Source: Paludibacter sp. (GTDB taxonomy: Bacteria; Bacteroidota; Bacteroidia; Bacteroidales; Paludibacteraceae). Taken from it: 6,714 nt of DNA. The DNA lies in contig JAQWCZ010000111.1 in NCBI GenBank assembly GCA_028705705.1, positions 1-6,714 of the forward strand, in the 5' to 3' direction. The notes beneath the pieces are model-generated. The model worked only from the letters and a program-made list of their open reading frames with translations, was not told the origin of the DNA and ran no database searches. This document shows, in pieces, positions 1 to 6,620 of the stretch (positions are counted from its first letter, which is position 1; each line of letters opens with the position of its first letter). The position numbers and the translations under genes are program-made.

Positions 1-3000
1 AAGCCTCTGTAAAAATAAACTTGTCCTTGATTAATTCCATTGTCAACTAATCTGTTTAATCTTAGAACTGCCTCAATATTCTTATTAGTTTGCCGTAAAC
101 ATTCTATGTATGATAAAAATGTTTCAATATCATTATCTGCTAATCCTGAAATATCAAATCTGAAATCTTTTGCAAAATTAACTGTATATTCAAAAAGTCG
201 TAATAAATTAAAATATATAGAAACTTGATTTTCAGCAAGAGATTTTATTCCATTCTCAAAGTCACTTATTGCAAGTTCATACTTTCCAACTTTGTACTTA
301 CATATTCCTCTGGAAACGTATAACTCAGACAAATCTTCTTTATGTTCACGAATTCTATTTAATATTATCGTTGCTTCTATGTATTCATCAAATTGTGGTA
401 ATGCTTCTTCGAATTTATCTTGTTCTAAGAATAAATATGCCTTTTCCTTAGATGTCAGATTTCTAGTAAAATCGCACAAAGGATAATCAGAACAACCCCA
501 AAAGATGTTACCATCATTACTTAATCTTTGTTTTAAAACACCTGAATTGCATTTTGGACAGATATTCTGTCTACTTGTATAATTTTCATCAATTTCCTGT
601 ACAAATGATGAAACCGATTCTTCATCCGATAAAATATAAACATGTTTTATACATCGGGTCAATGCAACATAAAACAATCTTCGCTCTTCACCAAAAGTAT
701 ATTGGTCTCTGTTGGACAACAACATATTCATTACAGGATCATCAGGAACCCAAGATGGGAAACCGTATTTTCCTGAATTACCATTCAATAAAATTATATA
801 ATCACTTTCCAATCCTTTAGCTGCATGTACTGTTAAGAATCTTATTGAAATGTTCCTGTTATTTTTCCAGATCAAATTAATTCCACTTTGATTTTCGTTA
901 AAATCGAATTCGTCTGTTTTTAATTTGAAGAGGTTAATATCTGATTTATATCTTCCTAATAAAAGTACATTAAATTTATTGCCTTTATTTTGTGAATCTA
1001 ATTCTGTCAATATCTCGTTAACGATTACCGGTAGTTTCTTGTATTCCGGACTGTAATATTTAAATGAATATTGGACATCAGAATTTTTTATATTGCTTTT
1101 TAGCTCTTTTTTAATCTGATCAGGATTTTTCAATATAAATCCGCTAGTAAGATTTATCAAAGATGTATTAAATCTGTAGGTCGTATTTAAGAATATTCTG
1201 CTAGTTTTTCTTTGAAATTCTGAAGCCACACTGAAATATCTCTCAAATTCGGTAAAAAAGCAAATCTCACTGCCAGTGAATCTGTAAATCGACTGCCAAT
1301 CATCACCTACACAGACTAATTTACATTCGGGATTTCTATCTATCAGTGCTTTAATCAACCGGTAACAACTCAATGAAATATCCTGGTATTCGTCAATGAT
1401 TATATATTGAAATTTGTTTTGATACTCACCTTGTTTAACAATAGTTGTAGCATCATTGATCATGTCGTTGAAATCTATTTGATTATCTTCGCTTAACAAC
1501 AACTGATATTTTTTATAGAAGGGTTCAAACAATGTTAAGAATGCTCCATTTCGTTCTCTTAACCACGATTGTTGAATTTCCCTATTTTTATCCCGGAGAG
1601 AATCTATGGTTGTATGATGTGATTTAAACAACGACATGAACACCTGTATAAGCTTCACAAAAAGTGTAACTTCATCATGCAAATCTTTTGTTGAATCGAA
1701 AAACTCTTCTTGTGTTTTTAATCTAAATTGAACCCCTCTCTCTTCCAACATGCTTTTTAAGTTTATTAGAAGACTGTTATTCCTTTTTTGCCAGGAATAG
1801 GTTTCAATTAATGTGGTTTTGTATTGTTGATGAGTTTTTCTTTTCCATTCAATTCCTTCATTGTATAGTTGTGTAGCTGTTTTATCTTTTGTTCCTTTGA
1901 ACCAATGAGGCACCTTACCATCTTCATCTATAGCAAAATGTTCAATATAGATTTTATATTCCGGAAGATAAAAGTCAGGTTTGTATTGTCTGTGATTTTC
2001 ATCTTTGGTATCAATCTCATAGGGATGTTCATAAATATATTCAACATTATGCATAAAAAGAAAATTGGCAATTTCCAGTTCTTCCATGCTTTTTAGAACT
2101 TCCTTGTAGCTATATTCAATGCCATTGGAATTCTTCTTTGAAATTCTCTTGAAACTTGTTAGATTATAATTTTTAATATAACTGTTCATTTCACTCTCAC
2201 TATTAAACGCATCATTGGGTTGATAGGGCTTAAGATAAGAAATGAAATAATTGGTCAAACAACTAAAGTAGGTGTCATCCTCCATGAAATCTTTGAGAAA
2301 TGATTCAAAAACATCCAACAATTGGTTGTTATCTAACTCAAAAACAGGGACAGGAGATTTATTTACAGACTTAATAATATTGTTTCCCAACTTATGAAAT
2401 GTCAACACTGGAATATCTATCTGATATTGATCTTTTATTCTGTTTGAAAGATCATTACAGGAATTGTTTGTAAACGAAAGCAGCAAGATATTATCTTTGT
2501 CAATTCGTTTCATTCTGTTCAGATAAGCTACTTTGGCAGCAATAGTTGTGGTCTTACCGGTACCTGCACCTGCTATTATAAGATTATTATCTTCATCGAT
2601 TAAAACTGCTTCCAACTGATCTTCATCGAGAGTTGAAATGATACTATTTTTTAATTCATTCTTTTTTGTCTTTATAAAATTGATATTGGATTTTTTTCTC
2701 TGTTCTTCAGCGTTTTGGATTATGCATTTGAATTTATTGATTTGATAATATTCTTTTTCGTAATGTTTTAATCTATTAATTGCTAACTTATGTTTTGACA
2801 ACACTTCATTTAGATAATCATTATGTTTAATCCAATTATCTATTGTTAGAAAACTCACATAGATTTGGCTAAGAGCAAGTTCATTTAAAGCTTTTTCAAT
2901 TTCTGAAAACAACTTCTTTAAGATAATTCTTTCAAGCTTATTTTTTTTAATTAACTGAAAGATTAATTTAATTACCCTCAAAAGAATAAAACCGGAAATA

Positions 3001-3053
3001 ATTGCAATAACAGCAAAAAATACGTTTGTAATAACATCAGGCATGTCTCCCAT
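1..3053 (-). CDS. UvrD/Rep-family (superfamily 1) DNA helicase with putative membrane anchor, nuclease-like insert, zinc finger and TPR-like tail (3' end cut by window)
   Basis: The frame stays open from ATG at 3053 through 1017 codons to the window edge, so the protein is partial at its C-terminus. A TAA lies directly before this ATG; the only close alternative start is Met4. Superfamily 1A helicase motifs are all visible: Q-motif Gln146, Walker A AGAGTGKTT (161-169), motif Ia SFTN (193-196), Walker B DEYQD (554-558), motif III VGDDWQSIYRF (582-592), motif IV YRFN (626-629), motif V TVHAAKGLE (741-749) and motif VI EERRLFYVALTR (789-800). It should therefore be an active ATP-dependent 3'-5' DNA translocase. 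Extra parts: a hydrophobic segment at about 7-25 followed by basic residues (possible membrane anchor); a long insert between motifs Ia and II carrying PDF (359-361) and EHF (371-373), resembling a PD-(D/E)XK nuclease fold; a topoisomerase-type zinc finger (Cys832, 835, 854, 860); and a TPR-like helical tail from about 868. The closest known type is HelD-like helicase. The cellular role is unknown. Confidence 0.93.
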   Translation of the reverse strand, partial: MGDMPDVITNVFFAVIAIISGFILLRVIKLIFQLIKKNKLERIILKKLFSEIEKALNELALSQIYVSFLTIDNWIKHNDYLNEVLSKHKLAINRLKHYEKEYYQINKFKCIIQNAEEQRKKSNINFIKTKKNELKNSIISTLDEDQLEAVLIDEDNNLIIAGAGTGKTTTIAAKVAYLNRMKRIDKDNILLLSFTNNSCNDLSNRIKDQYQIDIPVLTFHKLGNNIIKSVNKSPVPVFELDNNQLLDVFESFLKDFMEDDTYFSCLTNYFISYLKPYQPNDAFNSESEMNSYIKNYNLTSFKRISKKNSNGIEYSYKEVLKSMEELEIANFLFMHNVEYIYEHPYEIDTKDENHRQYKPDFYLPEYKIYIEHFAIDEDGKVPHWFKGTKDKTATQLYNEGIEWKRKTHQQYKTTLIETYSWQKRNNSLLINLKSMLEERGVQFRLKTQEEFFDSTKDLHDEVTLFVKLIQVFMSLFKSHHTTIDSLRDKNREIQQSWLRERNGAFLTLFEPFYKKYQLLLSEDNQIDFNDMINDATTIVKQGEYQNKFQYIIIDEYQDISLSCYRLIKALIDRNPECKLVCVGDDWQSIYRFTGSEICFFTEFERYFSVASEFQRKTSRIFLNTTYRFNTSLINLTSGFILKNPDQIKKELKSNIKNSDVQYSFKYYSPEYKKLPVIVNEILTELDSQNKGNKFNVLLLGRYKSDINLFKLKTDEFDFNENQSGINLIWKNNRNISIRFLTVHAAKGLESDYIILLNGNSGKYGFPSWVPDDPVMNMLLSNRDQYTFGEERRLFYVALTRCIKHVYILSDEESVSSFVQEIDENYTSRQNICPKCNSGVLKQRLSNDGNIFWGCSDYPLCDFTRNLTSKEKAYLFLEQDKFEEALPQFDEYIEATIILNRIREHKEDLSELYVSRGICKYKVGKYELAISDFENGIKSLAENQVSIYFNLLRLFEYTVNFAKDFRFDISGLADNDIETFLSYIECLRQTNKNIEAVLRLNRLVDNGINQGQVYFYRG
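481..575 (-). other. Topoisomerase-type C4 zinc finger within the helicase
   Basis: Residues about 827-858 and onward to 864 hold CPKC (832-835), then after an 18-residue spacer GCSDYPLC (853-860) followed by DF. This matches the C-terminal zinc finger of bacterial topoisomerase I (pattern CPKCG...G.FWGCS.YP.C), which binds single-stranded DNA. It follows directly after helicase motif VI, so it probably helps the motor hold its DNA substrate. All four cysteines are present. Confidence 0.85.
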
Positions 3054-3092
3054 TTACTTAGCATTAATTGATTAAAATAACTAACTTAAATA

Positions 3093-3276
3093 TTATTCCT
3101 CCACCCTATCAAACAGCCCTCCATACCCAACTTCCACTTCTTTCATAACACCGCTTTTACCATTAGTTTTATAAGTCTTTTATTTAGTTTTCTTCTTCTC
3201 CCACAGCTTGATACCACTTCTTCATGGATTTTATAGTTGAGATCGAAAGACCTCTGTGGAATTTGAGTATGTCTAT
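3093..3276 (-). pseudogene. Possible frameshifted coding relic of unknown origin
   Basis: Read on the minus strand, 3276-3184 is open and gives IDILKFHRGLSISTIKSM followed by KKWYQAVGEEEN and a stop. In another phase, 3179-3093 is open and gives KTYKTNGKSGVMKEVEV followed by GYGGLFDRVEE and a stop. The two pieces are adjacent, protein-like in composition and richer in G than the surrounding spacer, as if one small frame had been broken near 3180. I do not recognise the family. No start codon or complete domain is present, and both frames are short enough to be chance. Alternatives are a non-coding repeat or the end of a lost mobile-element gene. Confidence 0.25.
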
Positions 3277-3306
3277 TTAAAGTATTATATTTAAGCTTTC
3301 AAACCC

Positions 3307-3334
3307 CAAAGCTACAAAAAAATAACATATACAA
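3307..3334 (-). promoter_or_regulatory. Candidate Bacteroidota promoter upstream of the helicase gene
   Basis: On the minus strand TAGCTTTG (3314-3307) is an exact match to the -7 consensus TAnnTTTG. A TTG (3334-3332) lies 17 bases upstream, within the 17-23 base spacing reported for Flavobacterium. Transcription would begin near 3300, leaving a leader of about 250 bases before the helicase start and running through the possible relic. It may originally have served that relic. Such matches are not rare in AT-rich DNA. Confidence 0.4.
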
Positions 3335-3381
3335 TCCGCAAATGTTATCAAGAACAACCATTTTTGTTAGCGCTATAGTAT

Positions 3382-4377
3382 TCAAAATGGGAATTCATAG
3401 TCCATATCTACTATTGCTGTTCTATTTTCATTGAATTTTAAACATAATTCAATAATAGAACTGGAACCAGACTTCAATGCTTTGATAAATATTTTGTCTT
3501 TATAAGAAATTCCAAATTCATCTTCAATTATTCCATACCTTTCTGGTCGATGCAATAAGAATATTTTATCTGCTTCCAGTTCAACGGTTCCACTTTCAAA
3601 CAAATCCCGTATATCACTGTCAAAAGATATACTTGTTTCGAACGTATTTCTAAGTTTACATCCTGCAATGATACAAACTCCAAGGTCCTTAGCAATTCTT
3701 TTTATTTCACAATGAATATAATTATCCTCCAATTCACGACTATTTTTTGTTCGAAATCCGGGAGTAATTAAATTCAATGAATCAAATATAATTACCTTAG
3801 TGAGGTTCTCTTCCAAATGTTCTACACACAATTCACGAAGTTCAGAAATTGAATAACCGGCAGCTTTATTTATATGCAGTTTGTATGATGATAAATCTTT
3901 GTCAAATGCTTTTAGCAATTCGTTTTCTTTTTCTGTTAACTGACCTGCAAGCAAATTTCCTGGAGAGATCTTGGTATGTATTGATACAATATTTGTAATC
4001 AGAAGTTTATAATTATCAAGTAAACTTATATATAAAACAGGAACTTTTTTCGATATATTACATACAGCTTGAATTAAAAACTTTGCCAAACAATTACCTG
4101 GTCTTGCACCAAAAACAATATATTCTCCTGGTCCAATATCTCCAAAGCACATGTCAAAATACTTAAATCCAGTATTTATCAAACCAAAATTCTTATCATC
4201 AGATAAAAACCTATCCTTTTGTTCATTGAATAAATCTTTTACACTTATGGTCTCGCTATAGTGTCTTTGCATAAGTTTTTCACTTACTACAATTTCATTT
4301 AGCTTGTTCAAAAGTTCAACTTCATCAATATTATATTGAAGCAATTTTTGTATTCGGGTTAATAGTTGATTGGGCAT
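3382..4377 (-). CDS. DnaB-like helicase C-terminal (RecA-fold) domain protein with a degenerate ATPase site
   Basis: This 331-residue protein follows the DnaB C-terminal domain from the linker helix to the end: SVKDLF (45-50), INTGFKYFD (67-75), GPGEYIVFGARPG (82-94), VLYISL (114-119), AGQLTE (144-149), a Walker B-like strand VIIFDSLNL (195-203), and DLFESGTVELEAD (258-270), matching DnaB's DLRESGSIEQDAD. It lacks the DnaB N-terminal domain; only about 60 helical residues precede the linker, against 450 or more residues in a full DnaB. The catalytic residues have changed. The Walker A sequence expected as RPGMGKTAF reads RPGNCLAKF, so GKT is gone. The SLEM glutamate has become Leu (SLLD, 118-121). 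The conserved ALSQL strand is AGCKL (238-242). The KQR arginine-finger motif aligns with ALK (300-302). Only the Walker B Asp199 remains. The frame is intact, so this looks like a maintained non-hydrolysing relative that may bind DNA or a partner ATPase. It is not the cell's replicative helicase. It starts 136 bases after the VWA gene. Confidence 0.85.
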   Translation of the reverse strand: MPNQLLTRIQKLLQYNIDEVELLNKLNEIVVSEKLMQRHYSETISVKDLFNEQKDRFLSDDKNFGLINTGFKYFDMCFGDIGPGEYIVFGARPGNCLAKFLIQAVCNISKKVPVLYISLLDNYKLLITNIVSIHTKISPGNLLAGQLTEKENELLKAFDKDLSSYKLHINKAAGYSISELRELCVEHLEENLTKVIIFDSLNLITPGFRTKNSRELEDNYIHCEIKRIAKDLGVCIIAGCKLRNTFETSISFDSDIRDLFESGTVELEADKIFLLHRPERYGIIEDEFGISYKDKIFIKALKSGSSSIIELCLKFNENRTAIVDMDYEFPF

Positions 4378-4424
4378 TATTTGTTTGTTTATAACTATGA
4401 ATTTATTGTATGTGTTATTTTTTT

Positions 4425-4517
4425 AACCTGGTCTCTGAATTGAATTATAGATGTTTATATAAATGCATATAATTGTCCAGCTATAGTCTCGTTCATGGTA
4501 TTAATATTTCAGGTTAA
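4425..4517. repeat. 8-base inverted repeat framing the spacer between the VWA and DnaB-like genes
   Basis: TTAACCTG (4425-4432) and CAGGTTAA (4510-4517) are perfect inverted copies 77 bases apart. The right copy contains the stop codon of the VWA gene. Inside lies a second AT-rich palindromic stretch: AATTAT (4443-4448) with ATAATT (4469-4474), ATG with CAT, and a central TTTATATAAA. The minus-strand side ends in a run of A, not U, so this is not a standard terminator for the VWA transcript. No flanking target-site duplication is visible. Confidence 0.5.
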
Positions 4518-5140
4518 TCCTCTAAATCATCCATCAATTTGTCCGTATCCATTTCTTCTGCTCCTGACATACTGTACATTATACCTGCATCAGCAATGAT
4601 GTCGAATTTTGATGACATGTTTTTCTTACTGAAACGAATATGTTTAGAGATGTTCAGCGACACAGCATCAGCAAAGTTATCGAGATCAGCACCCAGGTAA
4701 ATAAATTGCCAGTTCAGCATCTTTTCATGTGTAGCAATGGCTGATTTCACAGCTATTGCACTATATTCCTGAGATGCATTTTCCTGACCGTCGGTAATGA
4801 TGACCATCGTGATGGTAGATGGACGTTCGGTGTCTGGCAGGGAATTGATTAATTGGTCAGTTTCGGAAATGGCCTTACCAATGGCATCGAAAAGTGCCGT
4901 AAAACCATTTGGTGTATAATCTCTGTTTTTCAATTTGGCAACTTCTTTGACCGGTTTATTTGAAATAACTTTCGTAATTAAGTGATTGAATTTGTAAAGC
5001 GATACATTGACCCTTGCTTTAGGAACATTACAATGTTTTTTTATGTAGCTGTTAAATCCACCAATCACATCGGCATTGCTGCCTTGCATCGACCCACTCT
5101 CATCAATAACGAAGACGACTTGTAATAATTTTGTTTCCAT
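4514..5140 (-). CDS. VWA (von Willebrand factor A) domain protein with intact MIDAS metal site
   Basis: The whole 208-residue protein is essentially one VWA domain. It opens with a hydrophobic strand and the MIDAS motif FVIDESGSM (10-18; Asp13, Ser15, Ser17). The second metal ligand is Thr81 in NGFTALFDAIG (78-88), and the third is Asp117 in VIITDGQEN (113-121). All ligands are present, so it should bind Mg2+ or Mn2+ and use it to grip a partner protein. There is no signal peptide or membrane segment, so it is cytoplasmic. The C-terminus is acidic (MDTDKLMDDLED). The length is similar to that of TerY-type stress proteins, but no other ter genes are visible, so I give no symbol. Its base composition looks less AT-rich than that of the two genes downstream. 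It lies 81 bases after the unknown 362-residue gene and has its own promoter match and operator-like repeats. The partner is unknown; the neighbouring gene product is the obvious candidate. Confidence 0.93.
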   Translation of the reverse strand: METKLLQVVFVIDESGSMQGSNADVIGGFNSYIKKHCNVPKARVNVSLYKFNHLITKVISNKPVKEVAKLKNRDYTPNGFTALFDAIGKAISETDQLINSLPDTERPSTITMVIITDGQENASQEYSAIAVKSAIATHEKMLNWQFIYLGADLDNFADAVSLNISKHIRFSKKNMSSKFDIIADAGIMYSMSGAEEMDTDKLMDDLED

Positions 5141-5142
5141 AA

Positions 5143-5169
5143 CTTTGTTGTTTTAGTTTTACAACAAAG
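5143..5169. promoter_or_regulatory. Perfect 9-base inverted repeat over the VWA promoter (operator candidate)
   Basis: CTTTGTTGT (5143-5151) and ACAACAAAG (5161-5169) are exact inverted copies with a 9-base spacer. One arm overlaps the -7 element and the other ends 2 bases before the VWA start codon. Transcription should start inside the spacer, so the full repeat would be absent from the RNA. A protein-binding operator is therefore more likely than an RNA hairpin. Confidence 0.45.
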
Positions 5170-5192
5170 GTAAGTGGTATATAAAGGCACAA
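5165..5192 (-). promoter_or_regulatory. Candidate promoter of the VWA gene
   Basis: On the minus strand TACCTTTG (5172-5165) matches the Bacteroidota -7 consensus TAnnTTTG. TTG (5192-5190) lies 17 bases upstream as a -33 element. Transcription would begin close to 5158, giving a leader of under 20 bases. The position in the short gap directly before the gene makes this the best-supported promoter in the window. Confidence 0.6.
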
Positions 5193-5200
5193 CCGACTTT

Positions 5201-5213
5201 TGCAAGCCTTGCA
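5201..5213. promoter_or_regulatory. 13-base palindrome upstream of the VWA -33 element
   Basis: TGCAAGCCTTGCA is a perfect inverted repeat of 6 bases around one central base. It lies about 9 bases upstream of the -33 TTG, where an activator dimer often binds. It is also just downstream of the stop codon of the 362-residue gene. The single central base leaves no room for a full RNA hairpin loop, which favours a DNA-binding site. Confidence 0.35.
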
Positions 5214-5221
5214 GCCACTAT

Positions 5222-6310
5222 TTATTGAAACACAACCAAAGAACGGTCCAGCAATATTTTCTTTGCTTCCCCCCTTTTACCTGTTATATAGTAATATTTG
5301 GCCAGATCGTCAGCAATTACCTCCAGGAATGCGGCACGTATTCGCGAACATTTCTCGTTAATAGAATTGTCTAATGGATTTGTCAGGGCTTTGATACTTT
5401 GCATCGACCGGCGAATGTCCTCGTGTACTGTCAATTTTTTGTAAATGGAAAGTAATTCATCATGGTAATCCGACAAATTTTTAAAATAAATACCTTCGGG
5501 ATGTTGCAGAAACAATAAAAAGATAGCTTTGGATAAGGGAGGCATGACCACTTCTTTCATTTCATAGTCCTTCAAAAAAATTTGGTAATCTCTAGTGATG
5601 AATATCGCACTTAGCTTTTTTTCTACGAACAATACTTCTTCTAAAATTCCAGATAACAGTTTGATGGCTCCGGTTTCCTGTAATTGTTTGATTTTCTCCT
5701 TGATGTGATAGGCAAGTTGATAGGCTTCTTTATCAAATTCGTCATCAGCATTTATTTGGTTATCCCGTTGGGGTTCTGTTATGCTAAAAAGCAGTTCACC
5801 ACCCCATTTCTTTTCATCAGGAATAACACCTCTTTCATATTGCATAATTTCTCCATCATACAATATATACATTTCACCTTCATCAAAATTTTCAAAACAC
5901 GTTGAACAGATAATTGATATTTTTTGCTGTAACTGTGTAAAAATTGGCTGCTCTTTATCGAGCGGGTAAGATGAAACAAATGGAGTAGCATCAACTTTAT
6001 CCATTATACTGATAAGAGCCTCACCTGCCAATGGGTTCTGCAACTGTTTCTTCAGCCCGGCATACATTTCCGATAGTATATCTTCACCCAATGCAGCTTT
6101 CATGTATGGGTGGTTGTATTTCAGTTTCTCTTTAAAATTGGCATCACCCCTCAAAAAAGGGAGATAAATAAAATTTATACCTTTGGTTTTAAGTAAACTT
6201 ATTATTTCGTTATAGTTTGACTGAATATCCAGATTTAAGTAGGTATTATAGGTATCCTCCACGTAAACAAGTGTGGTGAGTGGAAGTTTGTGTTTTAATG
6301 ATAGACGCAT
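5222..6310 (-). CDS. Conserved-looking protein of unknown function, partner candidate of the VWA protein
   Basis: I do not recognise a named domain in this 362-residue protein. ATG at 6310 is the first start after an in-frame TAA at 6331-6329. There is no signal peptide or clear membrane segment, so it is probably cytoplasmic. Three parts can be seen: an N-terminal region (1-110) with NHPYMKAALGEDILSEMY (66-83); a middle part (about 130-235) with one CSTC pair (135-138), an acidic stretch and an amphipathic helix around 193-230; and a C-terminal part (about 236-362) that looks the most constrained. The last includes MPPLSKAIFLLFLQHPEGI (256-274), NSINEKCSRIRAAF (315-328) and YYYITGKRGEAKKILLDR (339-356). 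The 256-330 stretch resembles the helix-rich core of a winged-helix regulator, which is inference only. From memory, similar C-terminal regions occur in Bacteroidota proteins of unknown function. It lies 81 bases upstream of the VWA gene on the same strand, so the two products may act together. Confidence 0.85.
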   Translation of the reverse strand: MRLSLKHKLPLTTLVYVEDTYNTYLNLDIQSNYNEIISLLKTKGINFIYLPFLRGDANFKEKLKYNHPYMKAALGEDILSEMYAGLKKQLQNPLAGEALISIMDKVDATPFVSSYPLDKEQPIFTQLQQKISIICSTCFENFDEGEMYILYDGEIMQYERGVIPDEKKWGGELLFSITEPQRDNQINADDEFDKEAYQLAYHIKEKIKQLQETGAIKLLSGILEEVLFVEKKLSAIFITRDYQIFLKDYEMKEVVMPPLSKAIFLLFLQHPEGIYFKNLSDYHDELLSIYKKLTVHEDIRRSMQSIKALTNPLDNSINEKCSRIRAAFLEVIADDLAKYYYITGKRGEAKKILLDRSLVVFQ

Positions 6311-6403
6311 GGATTCAAGGTATTTATTTTAATTCAATTTATAAACCAACTTCTTGCATATTCCATATCAATGCTTTGCAAGGTAAATTGCTAATGCTAC
6401 ATA

Positions 6404-6411
6404 CAAAAGTA
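6404..6411 (-). promoter_or_regulatory. Candidate -7 element for the 362-residue gene
   Basis: On the minus strand TACTTTTG (6411-6404) matches TAnnTTTG exactly. No TTG is found 17-23 bases upstream. The leader before the ATG at 6310 would be about 85-90 bases. It may be the start of a transcript covering the whole minus-strand cluster. Confidence 0.4.
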
Positions 6412-6620
6412 ATCATTTATTATTTTCTATTGATATAACCTATGCATTTCCTCATTTCAATCTCTATCAAAATAAAATTCAATAAAATAACACCTAATCT
6501 ATTTAAAGCGTTATTTTTGCATGTCATCTAAACTTTTCAATTTTTGTTAGAATTTTACTTTTTCTTGTTAAGAAAATAAAAATACAAATGAACACTTATT
6601 CATGTATTCATTTAATTAAT

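Larger units (their letters stand above)
3054..3381. other. 328-base gap between the DnaB-like gene and the helicase gene
   Basis: No intact gene is visible on either strand. On the minus strand the gap holds a promoter-like match (3307-3334) and two short, adjacent reading frames in different phases that may be a coding relic (3093-3276). A weak AT-rich hairpin (3340-3363) and an 8-base palindrome TAGCGCTA (3368-3375) lie just beyond the stop codon of the DnaB-like gene. No U-rich terminator follows either of them. Confidence 0.6.

Noticed and set aside
40..820. Short plus-strand open frames of 60-90 codons across the left part of the window
   Set aside because: They lie opposite the long helicase frame, which carries a full set of conserved motifs. 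They have no recognisable domains.
1869..2096. Plus-strand 75-codon frame rich in Phe and Ile, looking like a small membrane protein
   Set aside because: It is the complement of the AT-rich helicase insert that includes the PDF and EHF motifs, and its hydrophobic look follows from the opposite-strand codons.
3340..3363. Hairpin AAATGTT / AACCATTT (one bulged base) downstream of the DnaB-like stop codon
   Set aside because: It is short and AT-rich, and no U tract follows on the minus strand, so it is not convincing as a terminator.
4453..4495. 13-codon minus-strand frame MNETIAGQLYAFI in the spacer after the VWA gene
   Set aside because: It is too short, has no promoter or other support, and is within chance expectation.
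4514..5140. Naming the VWA gene terY
   Set aside because: Length and domain are similar, but there are no tellurium-resistance genes in the window and no TerY-specific features that I can confirm.
5174..5994. Several plus- and minus-strand frames of 62-73 codons inside the 362-residue gene
   Set aside because: All overlap the longer 5222-6310 frame, which has coherent protein-like blocks. The short ones show no domains.
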